NCBI GenBank assembly: GCA_017562135.1 | Contig: QEYB01001522.1 | Span: 372,001 to 436,000 of the forward strand | Reading direction: 5' to 3' | From: Dipylidium caninum | Lineage: Eukaryota; Platyhelminthes; Cestoda; Cyclophyllidea; Dipylidiidae | DNA: 64,000 nucleotides | In this document: in pieces, positions 23,479 through 36,693 of the stretch | Numbering within the stretch: position 1 is the first letter of the stretch | Layout of the letters: each line of letters begins with the position of its first letter | The notes under the pieces: model-generated | Told to the model about the DNA's origin: nothing | What the model saw: only the letters and a program-made list of their open reading frames with translations | Database searches by the model: none | Program-made: the position numbers and the translations under genes

Positions 23479-26400
23479 ATGAATATTTCGGAAAAGCTCT
23501 CCGAGATAGAAAGAAATATTAAGGAAGGTGAAACGGTGTTAGCTGCGCTTCGCAATCTCCCTGAGTCTGAGGTTTCATTTAGAGATTTTTTTACCCTGCT
23601 TAGGAAACCAACGACCAGATCAAACGCTTTCAAGAACTAGTTCGCCAACTTGAAGAATATAAGGAGAGATACAAAGCCCTGCAGGTTTTAATTGCGAATC
23701 ATTAACGTCTTAGGCATCTTCTCTTAATGATTTCGAGGTACAATTAGAGTCTCTTCGCAACAAACACGACAGAATAAAGATACTTCTTGAACAGTCGGCT
23801 CCTGTGGTAAGTTCTTTTCTGCTATCGCGACTTTATCACTTGTTCCATATACTTTTTTAGGACTCCAAACCGCCGTTATCGACATCTAATTTATTACCGT
23901 CTCGCGACCTTCAGGAACCTATTTCGCCAGTACATCAAACGAGCGATTTGGTGTCTGATAAGAAAATGGATTTTGATCAGTTTGAACACATTTGGAACCT
24001 AGATAATATCTCCAATGAAATTGAACCGTCTGAATGGCACCTACACTATGAGGTGTACCTCCGGTCTACTATTATTGTTATTCTTTGCTCTCAACTTCAT
24101 TTTTCTTTCTTACTTTGTTTAAATTCTAATTTCTAAATCTACACTTGCTTATTTCTTTCGGGCCCTAAACTGTGCTATGCTAAATTACATCTCCGTTGAC
24201 AACACTTAGGTTATGCGCTTTTTAAGATTTTTTTAGGACTTTGATGAATCCTCAAAGTTTCTCATTGATTCGTCTTTGATGGTCTTTCATGTGGTTAGAG
24301 TCAAACGCGGTATCTTTCGTCCATGCTCGCTCAGGTGGCTCGTTTCCAGGAAATGGTTGGACGTCTTTCGAATCTCGTCATTGGTCTCGTAAGCTGGCTT
24401 TTGGGGGTATTATTTCTTGAATAGGGTATGGATGAGGCGGTGAAGCTCTTAAGTGATGTTGGTCAACGTTTTACGGATGTTCATTTGCGACTTCTTTCCC
24501 TTCAAACAACCTACGAGGTGAGTGTTGTATCGAGATTGTTCTTCACCATATATTGACATAAATCTTACGTCCTAGACTTACTTCTACTTGAATCAAATTC
24601 TTTTTTGGTGCAGGTCGTCTATCGGTTTTCCTCTTTTATATTTTTTACTACACGATTATGACTTTGTGGGCATTTCACCTATGACATATTTCACTAACCT
24701 TTCACTAGACTTCAAATGTTTTGCTTATTTCTTATAGTTTTTTAAAGCGATTTTTTTCTACCCATTTGAGTTTTATTCGCCTCTAATTACTCCTCTTATG
24801 TTTCGCACTTGTTATTAACACGGAAATCAATGATACTTTCTGTTTGTTTCTAAATCAAAACGATTTTTATATATTTAGGTTATTTTATATAACATTAACA
24901 GGAACCACAAATTCGGTTTTACCGCTAATTTTAAGATTTAATGTTCAATGCCATTGTCCTTGAGTGTTCATCATCTGTTGTCTCCATAATTATTGCTAGT
25001 CTTATAAGCTACTTCTAAAATCTCTTTTACCAGAACCACTTTTTCGAATCACACTTTTCACGCACCTCTCATAAATTTTAGTGTTAATTACCTTCAATGT
25101 TTTAGACAATCTACAATCATGAAGACCCTTCCGATGACTTTAGAGCCAATCATGTAAATCTCCTTCTTTAAATTTTTTAAATTTTATATTCAATAAAGCA
25201 AATGGGTTTGTGCAGCTTTTCAGTCCTCCAACTTTCTTCAAATTTGACAGGACTCTTCAGCTAATCTAAACTTAACTGTACTGGCATTACATCAAAGTGG
25301 ATATCGGTGCTACTGGTGCGCCCCTTTCTAACGTGTTATTTTCACTCTTTAAAGATTTGTTGTTCGTATCTGCTCTCGAGATTGTGTGTCGTATACCTCC
25401 GAAATAGTTACTAATGTGGAAAGTGTATGGTTCTTTAGAGCATGCTCTTGTAATGTTTTATGTGTAAGGATATCCTGTAAGTTGATGGAGAAAGTCAGTT
25501 ATTTCATTGTTAAGCGTCTTGAGTAATTGTGGGTTTATTCAGTGACATTTCCCCCATTCAAATTAAGTGAAAAGTAAAGTTGCATGCACTATTACCATAT
25601 TTCGTCTTTAAATTTGTAAATGAATACAAAAATTTCCCTTAATGGGCCGATTTTTGATTTCTTAGCTCAAGGATCTCCGCGGTTTCCTAATAAGTCTCGG
25701 AAGGAGCCTGGAGGTTACCAAAGAATGTTTCTTTACGGTTGCAAATATCGTCAAGAAAACATTTCAAAGTCCTGGCGTATGCCATTTTGCCTGTTGGCCA
25801 CTATATTTTAGTATTATGGAAGCCGACTCATTATAACATGCACATTAACCTATCTAAAAACGTAAATTTATTGAATTTTAGGGTACAAGTTTCTTAATCC
25901 CACCTACAAATTTGATGCGGTTTTACATTGATGTGATTGTTACTTCGGAGCAAGATCATGTTAACGTAGGGGTGAATTAGATTGCCTGTTCTCTGTTGAC
26001 GCTGGAACTCATTTTCACTACTAGAGGAATAGTTCTAGAGCGGTTCCATGATGAACCGCTCTGTAAATTCATTTTATTGTTCTTTTGAAATTAATTCCAG
26101 TCCAATGGGTCACCCAATGATCATACTCCTGGTGAGCTAGATAAACCAGATCCCCCAAAACCCAATTAAAGGTAAGCACGAGTTCGAGGTACCTCCTGCT
26201 TGATAATCAGTAATATATGTGGTGCCATTTTTAGAAATTGGTGAACATCGCATTGTTCAAACGGGTACCCCAACCGGTGATGCTTTGCCTGTTGAAACGG
26301 TTTTGGATCATTCGAAGAAACAAAAACATATGGAGCTTACAATTGCAGAACTGTACAAACAAAGAGATGCACTTCTTGACCAATTGGCTGAAGCTCGCGC

Positions 26401-29400
26401 CAGTAAGGTTGAATTATACTGTGGTATTTTATCCTGTCTATGTCTATGTTTTTTAATCAATCTTTAGTCAGCCACGCCGTTCTATGAGGTCAAAACCTTT
26501 GGATCAGTTTCTCTGACACACGATCCAAGCATATACGCATAATTCGTGATGCGTTTGCCTCATGTCTACGCAAAATTACGCTGCATTGTATTCTACACAT
26601 ATTCCATGCTTTTTAGAGCTCTCAAAATTAATTTAAATGGGGTCCCGGTAAAATGGTCATTTACATGTTGATTGTGAAGAGGATTATCGGAACTTCATTT
26701 ACGTCTTCGTGTTTATTTTGGCTAAGCCCACGTCATATTTTATGCTTATTGGCCAACAATGTGTTCTCGTACTCTAATATCTTGTGGAGTGTCTGTAATT
26801 CTAAGAAAATATTGGGTTTTCAACGAACTTTGAACTGCTTCAAGTAGCTGCGTAGTTTTTGAATGGTTTTTGCTATTAAACAAATTTACAGCCCCAATCC
26901 TAGCGAGATCTTACATTCTTGGACTTGAATGGTTATACTTCAAAATTACAATCTTTCATTTTTGCAGGAGCCAGCGGCAGCATATCGTTACCTAAGGGCA
27001 AGAGTGGCACCGTCTCAGAGTTAAAAATGACGGAGCCTCTTTCTGAATTTGGTCGTACTGATGACAAGCATACCCCATCGTAAGTTACCTATTCCAACGT
27101 AAGAATGTGCTTTGTCGAACCAAACTAAATCAGCCCTCTAATTTAATTTATAAACGGCTAGAACACTTGCTCGAATTTTTTGCAAGTAGGTTTGTTTCAG
27201 TTGAAGAATTTTTTATGAGGGACACGATAAAATGGATAAAATTCACGACAGCCCAATCCTATAGTTTGTTCTTCGTCATAGGTAATCTTTTCCTAAAGGC
27301 TTTGTACTATGTCATCTATTAAACTTCTGTTGAGGAGAGTTACAACCACTGAAAACTCCTTTAGGCTGACCGATGCTGGCCAATCAAGTGATTCTCTTCC
27401 AATCCTTAAGCGTTTACAAGCCCGAAAGGAATATTTGGAGGAGCTGAAGGGTGAACTTCGATCGTTTTCATTTCCGACTGGGGATGAAGTGCCACCCCCG
27501 ACGAATAGTTCGGTTGTTTCCCCCCTCAGCACTCAGTCCGAATTCTTGTCTTCCAATGCGCTCAAAAGCTCGAGTGTTGCCAAGGTTAACTCATTATTTG
27601 CTTATTTTATGCATCTGTTGGCCTTTATATCATTTATCCCATAAGCACTTCCATTTTTCAGCTCTTAAAATATTCTACATTAGATGTGACCTTTTTTTAA
27701 TCATTATTTTCATGTTTTGGCATTGCCATTCACGTGATATTTGAGACGGGAGGAAATGTATAGCGCATGATTGAACAGTCTTTCTGATTATCTGGTACGC
27801 TTTTTTTGGTGAGCAATAGGAAGAGGTGACCTTTTGTTACATTATGTTTAGTCTGATCCACATTATTTTGGTAATCGTAGGTTATAACATCGCTTCCAAG
27901 TACATCGCCTCGCGTTACTGTCACGAATGCATCGACTGGTGCTGTAACATCTAACCACGAGGATGTATGTGCTCCTGTGCAGATTCCTTTTTCCATTTCT
28001 GAGTCACCGATCCCTCGTCGCAGTACTCAGGGCGTTTCTGTTGGGAGCAGTGATAGTGACGCCGTCACTCAGAAATGCGAAGTTGTAACCTTCCAGGTAA
28101 GTTTTTTGTCGAAATCGTCCTCTATTTGACCGGAACCATCTTATTTAGCGGAACAGAACTTGATAATCCAGTTAGGAAGTGCAAAATATTGCGTTTGCTA
28201 CAACGATCCTGGTGATTATTTGCCCTATGATACCACCAGGTCTTCTCATTTTTCTTTTCAGATGTAATTTATGGTTTTTTAAATAAAAGCGAGTTAGGTT
28301 GAAGAGTGGCAAAGATGTCCAAGTGTGAATGGGCTAATTATTAGGTTTTTTGCGGGTCGAAGACTATTAACGTGTTTTAGGAACCGGAGGCAACCTACCT
28401 TGATAACACGGAACGTCTCTACAAAACTATGCGAGAGGCACGTATCTGGCGCGAGGAGCACCGTCAGGCGCCTGTGGCCTCAACGGGGGATAAGGAGGAG
28501 GAGAAATCAAACCGTCTACGGAATGGTGGCTTGTCTGAGTCTACCAGTTGTATGGATGCCACCGCAATGGCCACGTGGGGCGGCGACTCCGACCGTGAAG
28601 GCAATGATATCGGAGATGATATGGTAGTCAGTGGCGAATATATTGAAGATGTCCCCAGTATTGTTAGTTCTCGAAGTAGTCGAGCCAACAGGCGCTTCAC
28701 GGGCACCAGCACCTGCTCAGGTGTGGCATAGTAGTGATCTGGCGAGTTGTTATTGTTACAACTGTTGTTAATTTTCCTCTTATCAAGAGTACCCACTAAT
28801 GCATACCAGGGTGAACTCTTTCAACTTTGAGTCAACACAGCAGTGTAATTTCCTACCTTTCCTTTCGTTATCAGTCAACGACGGAGACGGCAGCTCCTTA
28901 CGTGACTGTCTCGGGGTGCGTACCGATACGCAAGACACTGGAGTTGGTCTAAGTTTGCCGCAACTTGGCCACAGTCCCTCGCCTCACACAGCAGGATCTA
29001 GATCGGCCACGACGAGGATTTTACAAGCCCGTCAATCACGTCCGACCCGACAAAATCATGGTGATTTGGCGACGATCTCCTTCGAAGAGTACGCTTTCAC
29101 GAAACCCCTCGCTGCAAGTGTGTGCTCTTTGGGTTATGGGTGAATATTATTGGTTGCATTACCAAGACGTTGGAGCTCTCCTATTTTCTCACACCGACAA
29201 GCTATGTCGACAGATCAGTTATCATCAACCAAACTTTCAGATAAATCTAAATAGCAGTTCAACTCTATCTCCGCTTGGTTATTTTTCTTCCCCAGTTATG
29301 CAATATGTCTCTAAAAATGTACTAACTTGGTTTTTTTTATATGTCCAGCGTTTGAAACACCTAAAAAATAAGTTATTGATATCACATCTCCTTTTTATAA

Positions 29401-30640
29401 TATTTCTGAGATTCCATTGTAGGGTCTTCTAAGTGATCTCCCTTCATTTACTGTACTTGATAATTTAGCACCGACAATTTTACTCTTCCATTCTTTGTTC
29501 TCATTTTCAGAGATCGCACATTTGGAATTTAAAGTGGAGCAACTGACACAGACCTGTCAGCTGCTTGTTACCGAAAATGCTCGCCTTAACTCCGCCCTAT
29601 CGGTGCTTCTGGCTAGCCAGCGGTTGCCTTCCGTCGCCGGTGGTCTCAACGTTGATTGGCCGACCTCGCACAGTGGGGCAGTATTCACCAATCCAAAACC
29701 ATCCATGATTTCTATCCCCGCCAGTGGACCCTTCTCATCACCAGTTTCTTCTTTTCGACCACCCGAAAGTGTCAGTGGGCTCTCCCTTCAATCTTTAGCC
29801 CCAGCCCCTTCCACACCAACTTTACACCCTCAGTCTTCGCCGTCCCTTGAGAAGGCTTTGGATCAAGTTCAGGTACTAGGCGGTATCGCGTTTCTTTACT
29901 TTGCAACTTCATTCTTATCTTACTACTTTGTTTTTACCAGATGTGTAATATCTTAGGTTTCTCCCATGATAATGGCATAATCCGTTTATTGTGGACATGG
30001 GAAGTTAAATACATTGAAATCGTGTTTACAAATGCATTTTAAATTTTACTGTGTGTCCACATTTCCGAACGAGTAAATTAAAATAATATTCTATTACATG
30101 TCAAGACGTGTGCATGCTTTCGATCCTTATTAAGTGGAGGCAGCTACCTTGTCTTACATCTTAACTCGCATGATGGCACGACGAACCATTATCTCCACGA
30201 AATTGCTTCTTACGCATTTCCACAACTTTTCAAGCAATTACCCTTCTCTCACCTCTGACAATTAGTCTGATTAGAATGTTATGCTACTCTGCCTTTCCCT
30301 TGTGTTGCAGATGCTAACAGCTCAGGTTATTGAGCAGCACTCTCGCATGAACCAGCTTCAGAACAACCTACATTTGGCTCTCCAACAACAACAGCAGCAA
30401 CAGTTGTCCGGAGGGGGTGATGCAGGGAGCGGTCCAATCCAACAATTGTCCTCTATATCGGGGATGCGAAGTTACCAGTCCCCTCCACAACTGAGTTCGG
30501 GTCAGGGCTCTCGTCGGGGCCCATGTCAAACGCAGGCAATCAGCTTCTCTACATCGTTGCCACTGCAGACTACCACTGGCCTGCCATCGCGTCAGTTCCC
30601 TGCTGCCGGCACTCCCACCAACTTGGGATGGGCGACGCTT
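23479..30640 (+). CDS. Large coiled-coil protein, possibly PCM1-like (centriolar satellite)
   Basis: The likely start is ATG at 23479 (MNISEKLSEIERNIKEGETV). The first exons, 23479-23571, 23604-23684, 23714-23806 and 23861-24052, are all in phase 0, with introns of 32, 29 and 54 nt. They encode coiled coil such as QIKRFQELVRQLEEYKERYK and VQLESLRNKHDRIKILLEQS. Further likely exons near 24237, 26235, 26970, 27365, 27900, 28381, 28877, 29511-29872 and from 30311 carry helical blocks (ELYKQRDALLDQLAEARAS, LKRLQARKEYLEELKGELRS, AHLEFKVEQLTQTCQLL) separated by Ser-rich linkers. The last block has a poly-Gln run in LHLALQQQQQQQL. Alternating coiled coils and Ser-rich linkers resemble PCM1, but that is a tentative family guess. 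The exact 3' end is unresolved; a segment near 30955-31120 (ETQLKPFISRHLL) may belong to it. Confidence 0.5.
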
Positions 30641-31521
30641 CAGCTTATTCTTTACTTTTCGTTGTCACATACTCATTTGTCATTTTATGGATATCGTAGC
30701 CGTTAAAATTAAGGGTTTATGCAAGCCGCAGTTCTGCGGCTTAGAGGCATTACATTGTGGACCAAGGATGCCAGATTTAAATAAGCGTTACCTAAAGCAT
30801 AAGCAATGTAACAATTTCCTTTAATTTCAGTGGCGAATTTTTTTACTTTTCTCATTGAGGCAATTAAATCAAGTTTTGAACATCATTCCTCTTTATATCG
30901 ATAGTGTTTGCAAATGGTTATTACTTTTTTCCAACTTGAATACTAATTTTAGTTACGAACTCAAAGTCTACAAATTGACCCAAGGCCGCAGAACCATCGC
31001 ATTTTTTCGCAATCTCAGTGAAACTCAATTGAAACCATTTATCTCTCGTCACTTACTACAAAGTATCCCGTTTTCGACCACTTGCCTTCTGTCCCTTCTC
31101 CAATGTTCAGCCATTTAACACACCAATGCATGCATTTCTTGATCGCATGGAGAGGGCGTTGACTATGACGCATGTCCATCGTCTGCCCTACAATCGGACT
31201 GTACCGTTGAGTTGATGGTTCTAGCCGGTTATCGTCGGACTGAAGCAATTGATAAAATGTTTTCTGTTATCACAAATTGGTTAGTGGCCTTTTACGGTGA
31301 CAATTAGTTCCCCCCAAAAGCGCAGAGGAAACTTGATGAGCTCGAAGTATAGCATGTTATGACTGACAGTCTTAGGTAGAAATAATCAACCGAGTAAACC
31401 TAGGGCCTTCGGAAACAAAAAGTCTCTCTTTAAAAGTAACTAGGAGGACATTAGCAGCGTCTAGTTGGGAGGGGGGAAAGGAGATAAGTGCGGCAGTTAC
31501 GTGGTGGTGGTGGTGTCTAGG

Positions 31522-33148
31522 TTAGGCGTCCGACAGTGCTGATACACCAGGTAGAATCTTGCCTTCGAGCAGTTCCAGGCTGGCACCACCGCCGGTGCTC
31601 ACGTGGCTAACTTTCGACTCCGTGTTCCACTTGGCGCAGCAGGTGGCGGTGTCTCCACCACCTAAAAAGGATAAGATCATTAGATTTTTGGAAAGGAAGA
31701 GACTTCACCAACAAAGGGAGCGAGTTTTACCGATTATGGTAAGAGCACCCTTGGCTGTCGCTTCCACAACAGCATCCATTATAGCTTTAGTACCGTTGGC
31801 GAAGTTTGGCCACTCAAAAACGCCGGCTGGTCCGTTCCAAATAATTGTCTTGGCACGGCTAACAACCCCGGCGAATTCCTTCGAGGACTTCGGTCCGCAA
31901 TCGAGACCGATTAGGTCTTCTTCTATGCCTAATTCAACTGTGGCCTGACCAACTTTAGCGTCCTCGGAAAACTTGTCACCAGTGATGAAGTCGGAGGGGA
32001 GATGAACTTTTACACCCTTCTTCTTTGCCTTCTCCATGATTTCAGGCACTGTCTTAGCACCAGCTTCATCGAAAAGGCTTTTACCAATTCTCATGTTGTT
32101 AAGCACTTTTAGGAAAGTAAAGGCCATGCCACCACCGATAATAAGCTCGTCTACTTTATCCAGCATGTTATTAATGAGTGGAATTTTGTCAGTAACTTTC
32201 GCACTAGAGAAAAAAAAATGTTAAGGCGATAACAACAATGGGGCCGGGGAAATTTCTTTGACATACCCTCCAAGGATTGCAAGGAAGGGTCGCGCTGGGT
32301 TTTCAAGCGCTTTCGCAAAGTATTCAAGTTCTTTGCTCAATAAAAAACCAGCAGCCCTCTGTGGTAGTTTACAGCCAACCATGGATCTAAAAGTGGGTAG
32401 CACGTCAGTCACCTTTCACAAGTCTTCAACGGCAACTAACACTACAGCAACATACGCGTGAGGGCGGTGCGCTGTGCCAAATGCGTCGTTGACATAGATG
32501 TCACCGAGGGAAGTCAAACTTTTGCTAAATGCCTCAACTGCTGCGGGATCGGCCTTAACCTATGGGTACACCACATCCAAAAGCACCGTACATGACGTGT
32601 TGTGAAATAAAGTCAATAATAAATTGGCTACGGATCATAGAGAAATAAAATGTGATACATAAAATCGTATTAAAGCGGGGAATATGTAATCAAATGAGGT
32701 ACAAACCTTGTTTCCGTTAGCATCCACACCCTTGCCCTCTTCCTCCACATGGAAGCGTAGGTTTTCCAGGAGAAAAACAGTCCCCGGAGTGGGATCTTTG
32801 CAAGCCTTTTCAGTTTCGGGACCTACACAGTCTTTGAGGAAAGTAACTGGTTTTCCCAGTTCCTTTTCGACATCTTTAAGGATTTGTTGAAGCGAATACT
32901 TCGCGTTAGGTTGGCCATCAGGGCGGCCCATATGTGACATTAAAACGACGCTTTTGGCTCCTTTTTCGAGGACATGCTTAATTGTTGGAACAGCAGCAAC
33001 GATTCTTTGAGTATTCGTGCATTTGCCATCTTTCATTGGAACATTGAAATCAACCCTGATGAATATTACACGGAAAAGTTCGGTACCTCATTAGCACGCG
33101 TTTGCCCTTAACGTCGACATTTGCCACGCTCAATTTCCTTAGACTCAT
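31522..33148 (-). CDS. PGK: Phosphoglycerate kinase, complete, six exons
   Basis: PGK catalyses the ATP-forming step of glycolysis (1,3-bisphosphoglycerate + ADP to 3-phosphoglycerate + ATP) in the cytosol. Exons on the minus strand are 33148-33087, 33055-32707, 32559-32456, 32386-32267, 32203-31731 and 31661-31522. Phases match throughout and give 415 aa, the usual length. The substrate-binding N-domain shows [33 protein letters not shown] and [11 protein letters not shown]. The nucleotide-binding C-domain shows [38 protein letters not shown] and [17 protein letters not shown]. It ends with [12 protein letters not shown] and [18 protein letters not shown]. The first intron is only 31 nt; the others are 147, 69, 63 and 69 nt. 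All catalytic motifs are present. It lies antisense to, and possibly within, the coiled-coil gene transcribed from 23479. Confidence 0.97.
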
Positions 33149-34509
33149 TTTCGACCTAACAGCTCGACTTTAAAACGGCGGCAAGAAGTCACGTACGCAA
33201 CGGCACAATAAATTACTTTTATAGGTTTGGAGATTAGTGGCCTTGTATTGCTTGAACTGTTTTAATATATAACCAATCAGTTTTGTTAATTATGGATATG
33301 AATATCCAGCTTTTTCAATTGGAAAGCACGTAATTAGTTTTAGGTGCAAAGTCACCTTACACGTTTTATTGCAAATTTCAATAAAATATACGTCAAGTAT
33401 TAGGAATCACATTAATTCTCATTAGACTGCAAAAATGTGTGTGGATATGCATACTATACATTAACAGGAAAGGTATGTGACAAATTTTGGCTTAGGTGAA
33501 AATGTAGTATTGCACTTATGCCATCTCGAAATATTTTGGTCTGACCATTTAATTTTAATGTGATAATCAAAGCCACGAAATAATCATTTGGCGACAACGC
33601 CCGATCCCCATACCTTAGAATGGTAACCTACTGGGGCAGCCATGACAAGAATATATGAAGACAAGTATCTTTAACCATTGACATTGACCTTGCAGAACAC
33701 AGTGCATTTTTTCTCGAAACATGGTTGATTGTCTCGTTTGCGAAACGATTTTGTTTTTTGCGTTTTGGGACAGTTTATATCGAGCACCCTTCTTTGACCT
33801 TTCCGGTCCCGACTTCCCATTTCGAAATTAAAATAATGACCAACAAAATTATTAATTTCTGTGTGGACACCACCATCAGTAAAACTTTTCCCTAGCTATG
33901 CATTGATTTTTCCATCCTAAACGGTTCAATTTCCCCTCTACACCTAACAGGAATGCTTTCTGGTCACGTTAATTTAGCAACCTCATTACGCATAGATTGT
34001 AATTTTTTGTTCGGCGAGATTATTTATAGGTAAATAATGGGTCCAAACGCAACTATACCACAGTGCAGCACAGCTCGAAATCGAAAACATCAGAAGCATG
34101 AACATTTAAGTAGTAACTTGGCTATATTTACGCCTATGTATGGCCGGTACAATCCTGCCTTAATAAAAGATTTCTCTTTGACTTTGGTGAATGTCTGTGG
34201 TCCTGTGATAATTTACTAGCAAAAACCACACGAGGCTAAAACTTGTACCGAGAATAGAGTAAACTAAAATAAACGCAGAAAATGTAGGGTTTCTCTCCCT
34301 TACGGTTCTGAAAACAGCGTTCTACCGTTGGTTAACGTTTAAGAATACGCCATCCCTCCTGTAACTTTCTGATCAACACCATATTATATGTGCTCAGCCA
34401 TCTCTTACAGTATAGGCCCTAGCTTATAAAATGTAGAAAAATACAATCCAATCAGAGCCAAGTACTGATTGTTTTGATTGCAGTAGCTCGTCTTTTAAAC
34501 ATACAAATA
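33149..34509. other. Upstream region of PGK; no gene seen
   Basis: This AT-rich 1.3 kb lies 5' of PGK on the minus strand, so the PGK promoter should be here. It contains no long ORF with coding character. If the flanking plus-strand exons form one gene, it is also intron. Confidence 0.4.
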
Positions 34510-35641
34510 CTTTTAGTTGACTCCCCTAGCCCCACCCAGCCAATCAGGATCGCCTCCCATTGTAGTCAGTTTTACTATGACGAGCGTGTGATGGGTGGTT
34601 GCGATGATTTCTCTAGTAATGATTTTTGTACTCGGATTATTGAAATCTGCGATGACTTCCGTTCCCCCTTTGAGCGCCTTTGCCAAAAACAGTACTCTAT
34701 GTCGAGTTTGGTAAAAGAGGAGTCAGATATTTACAATAACTCAAGCGAACTTCATCGTAATAAAATTTTTGAAGCAACGCTCAAGTTGTACCAAGGTGCA
34801 GGATCTATTCTATCTTATGTTTTATGTGTTAGATCCTGTTTTACATCATTCGTGGGATAACTTCAGACATGCGGCAGACTTATTGGCTGTAATGCACCGC
34901 AGAGTGAAACATCGCTTGGATCGAGTTCTCACAACTTCATACGAAAATGGTTCTATGACCTTCTCTAAGGACTTTCTTTGTCAATTCGGTAGGATCTTGA
35001 AGAAATCGGATAAGCAAGTATGTCCACAAACTTCACAACCGTTGTAACTTATTTGCGGCGTTTATGTATGTCAGTTTTAGAATCAGCTTCTGCCGCTCAG
35101 TTTTAGCAAACGTATATGATATAGTCAAGAGTGACTTGGAATGTAGACTCCCTTCTCCCGTTTTTCAATCGTAAACGTGGATCTCTATTATCTATGCCGT
35201 AAATGTTTATCTCACTGCATTAAATGTTTGAATATATGTACCCTTTTACCTAGTATTCCTTATTCTTTAGGTTCTATCTCGAGGTATGCTTAGTTCTCTT
35301 CTGACGTCGCAGTCAGATCCACCTAGAGGAGTTTTTCAAAGGGAAGAGGCGAACTCTGCGGTTTCGACGCCAACGTCGAAACAATTTGCATCAACCTTCT
35401 GCTGATTGCAGGTCAACATCTAGGCCGCTTAAGTGATGGTACGCTGCAGGTGTCAACCATGGGTCCAATGGCTGGTGCCGAGGTGTATTGCCATTCGGAC
35501 CCATCTCTTTCACCATTAACTCGACCCACGCTAACGTCGGAGGACCTTTGCGGTTGCAGTGGTTGTAGCAGCAGTTCTTCGTCTCCTTCCGCCTGTTCGT
35601 CCCCGTCTCCTTCGCGGTCCTCATCAGACACGGGAACATAG
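34510..35641 (+). CDS. Unresolved plus-strand exons (possible C-terminus of the coiled-coil gene)
   Basis: At least three coding-like segments occur. One from about 34510 gives HCSQFYYDERVMGGCDDFSS and then FEATLKLYQ. One around 34800-35016 gives VLDPVLHHSWDNFRHAADLL and ends KKSDKQ before gtatgt. The last, from about 35274 to the TAG at 35639-35641, gives LSRGMLSSLLTSQSDPP and a Ser-rich tail. The first two are in different frames that meet near 34790-34800 with no room for an intron, so a one-base discrepancy or an unseen splice is needed. I assign no function. A link to the coiled-coil gene, spanning PGK, rests only on loose resemblance to a PCM1-type C-terminal region. Confidence 0.4.
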
Positions 35642-36693
35642 TTAGATCATACGCCTTTTTTAATTCCATTTTATGTATTCTTGTCGATAATGTATGTCAT
35701 GGTGGATGCGTTTTCTGATGCTGCCTTTGTGATATTCGTTGGTGGTTTGTCTGTGCCCCGAAGTTTGAGGTACGTGTGGAGATGACTCAATTTTGGTCGG
35801 GCTGGGGGGGCCGTTGGCCTGTTTTTCGGGGGGTGTGGTGATGCTCTGGCGTTCGAGGCCGGCGGTAGGGGGTAGCAGGCTGCGGTCAAGCTCAGTTTGT
35901 GGGATTTATGTATTATCGTTAGCTTCTGGATCTCCCTATATGCAAGCATTTAGTTATAAAGAATTGTGCATATGTATAAATCCTAACTTTGCAGGCGTTT
36001 TTTCTTACGGCACAGAATACAAGTTTTAAAATTTAATTGTTTAAAGTGATTAACAGACATTTCTTAAAGGCCGCTCTTAGTTGTTTAAAGTACCAACTTT
36101 TATATGCTATTGGCTGTTTGTGTGTTGCGTGCTCCATTCTGTAGCCCAATTTTCTCAACTAGTTAATGTCATTTTCAAGTGAGGCTCAGTCTTAACTTGT
36201 GCATTCATCGGTTTATTAATTCCACCTAGACACTAAACTTACTTCTATTAGGATGCATTCCAGAGGTTACTCTGGTAGTAAATCCTTATTTTCTAATGGC
36301 TTCAAACGCCTTTTTCAGAAAGACAAGGCTATGAATTCCCTCTTATGCTGTCTCACTTGTCATGCTTATGTGTTTATTGCCACATGGACTAAACACACCT
36401 GTTTGTTATTGCATTCCCCAGAATTGTACGATGAGTGACAACGGACATCACTATTCCCTCATGTATACTATATTGATTGACATCCTTTACTGCCTTGTTA
36501 TTTTTTTTCCGCTGGAATACTTTACTATTGTGACATGCTCGTGATGTACGTGTTTTTTTTGTTGCAATCGAATGCCATTGCTTTTGTTCGCAAAGCTGCG
36601 GTTTTTTTTAAAAAAAGTGCCATACATAGCCGATTATAAATGTGATGTCTTATTCTCAAATTGCCTCCTGTTTTTTTCAGAGTACACTTTGAT

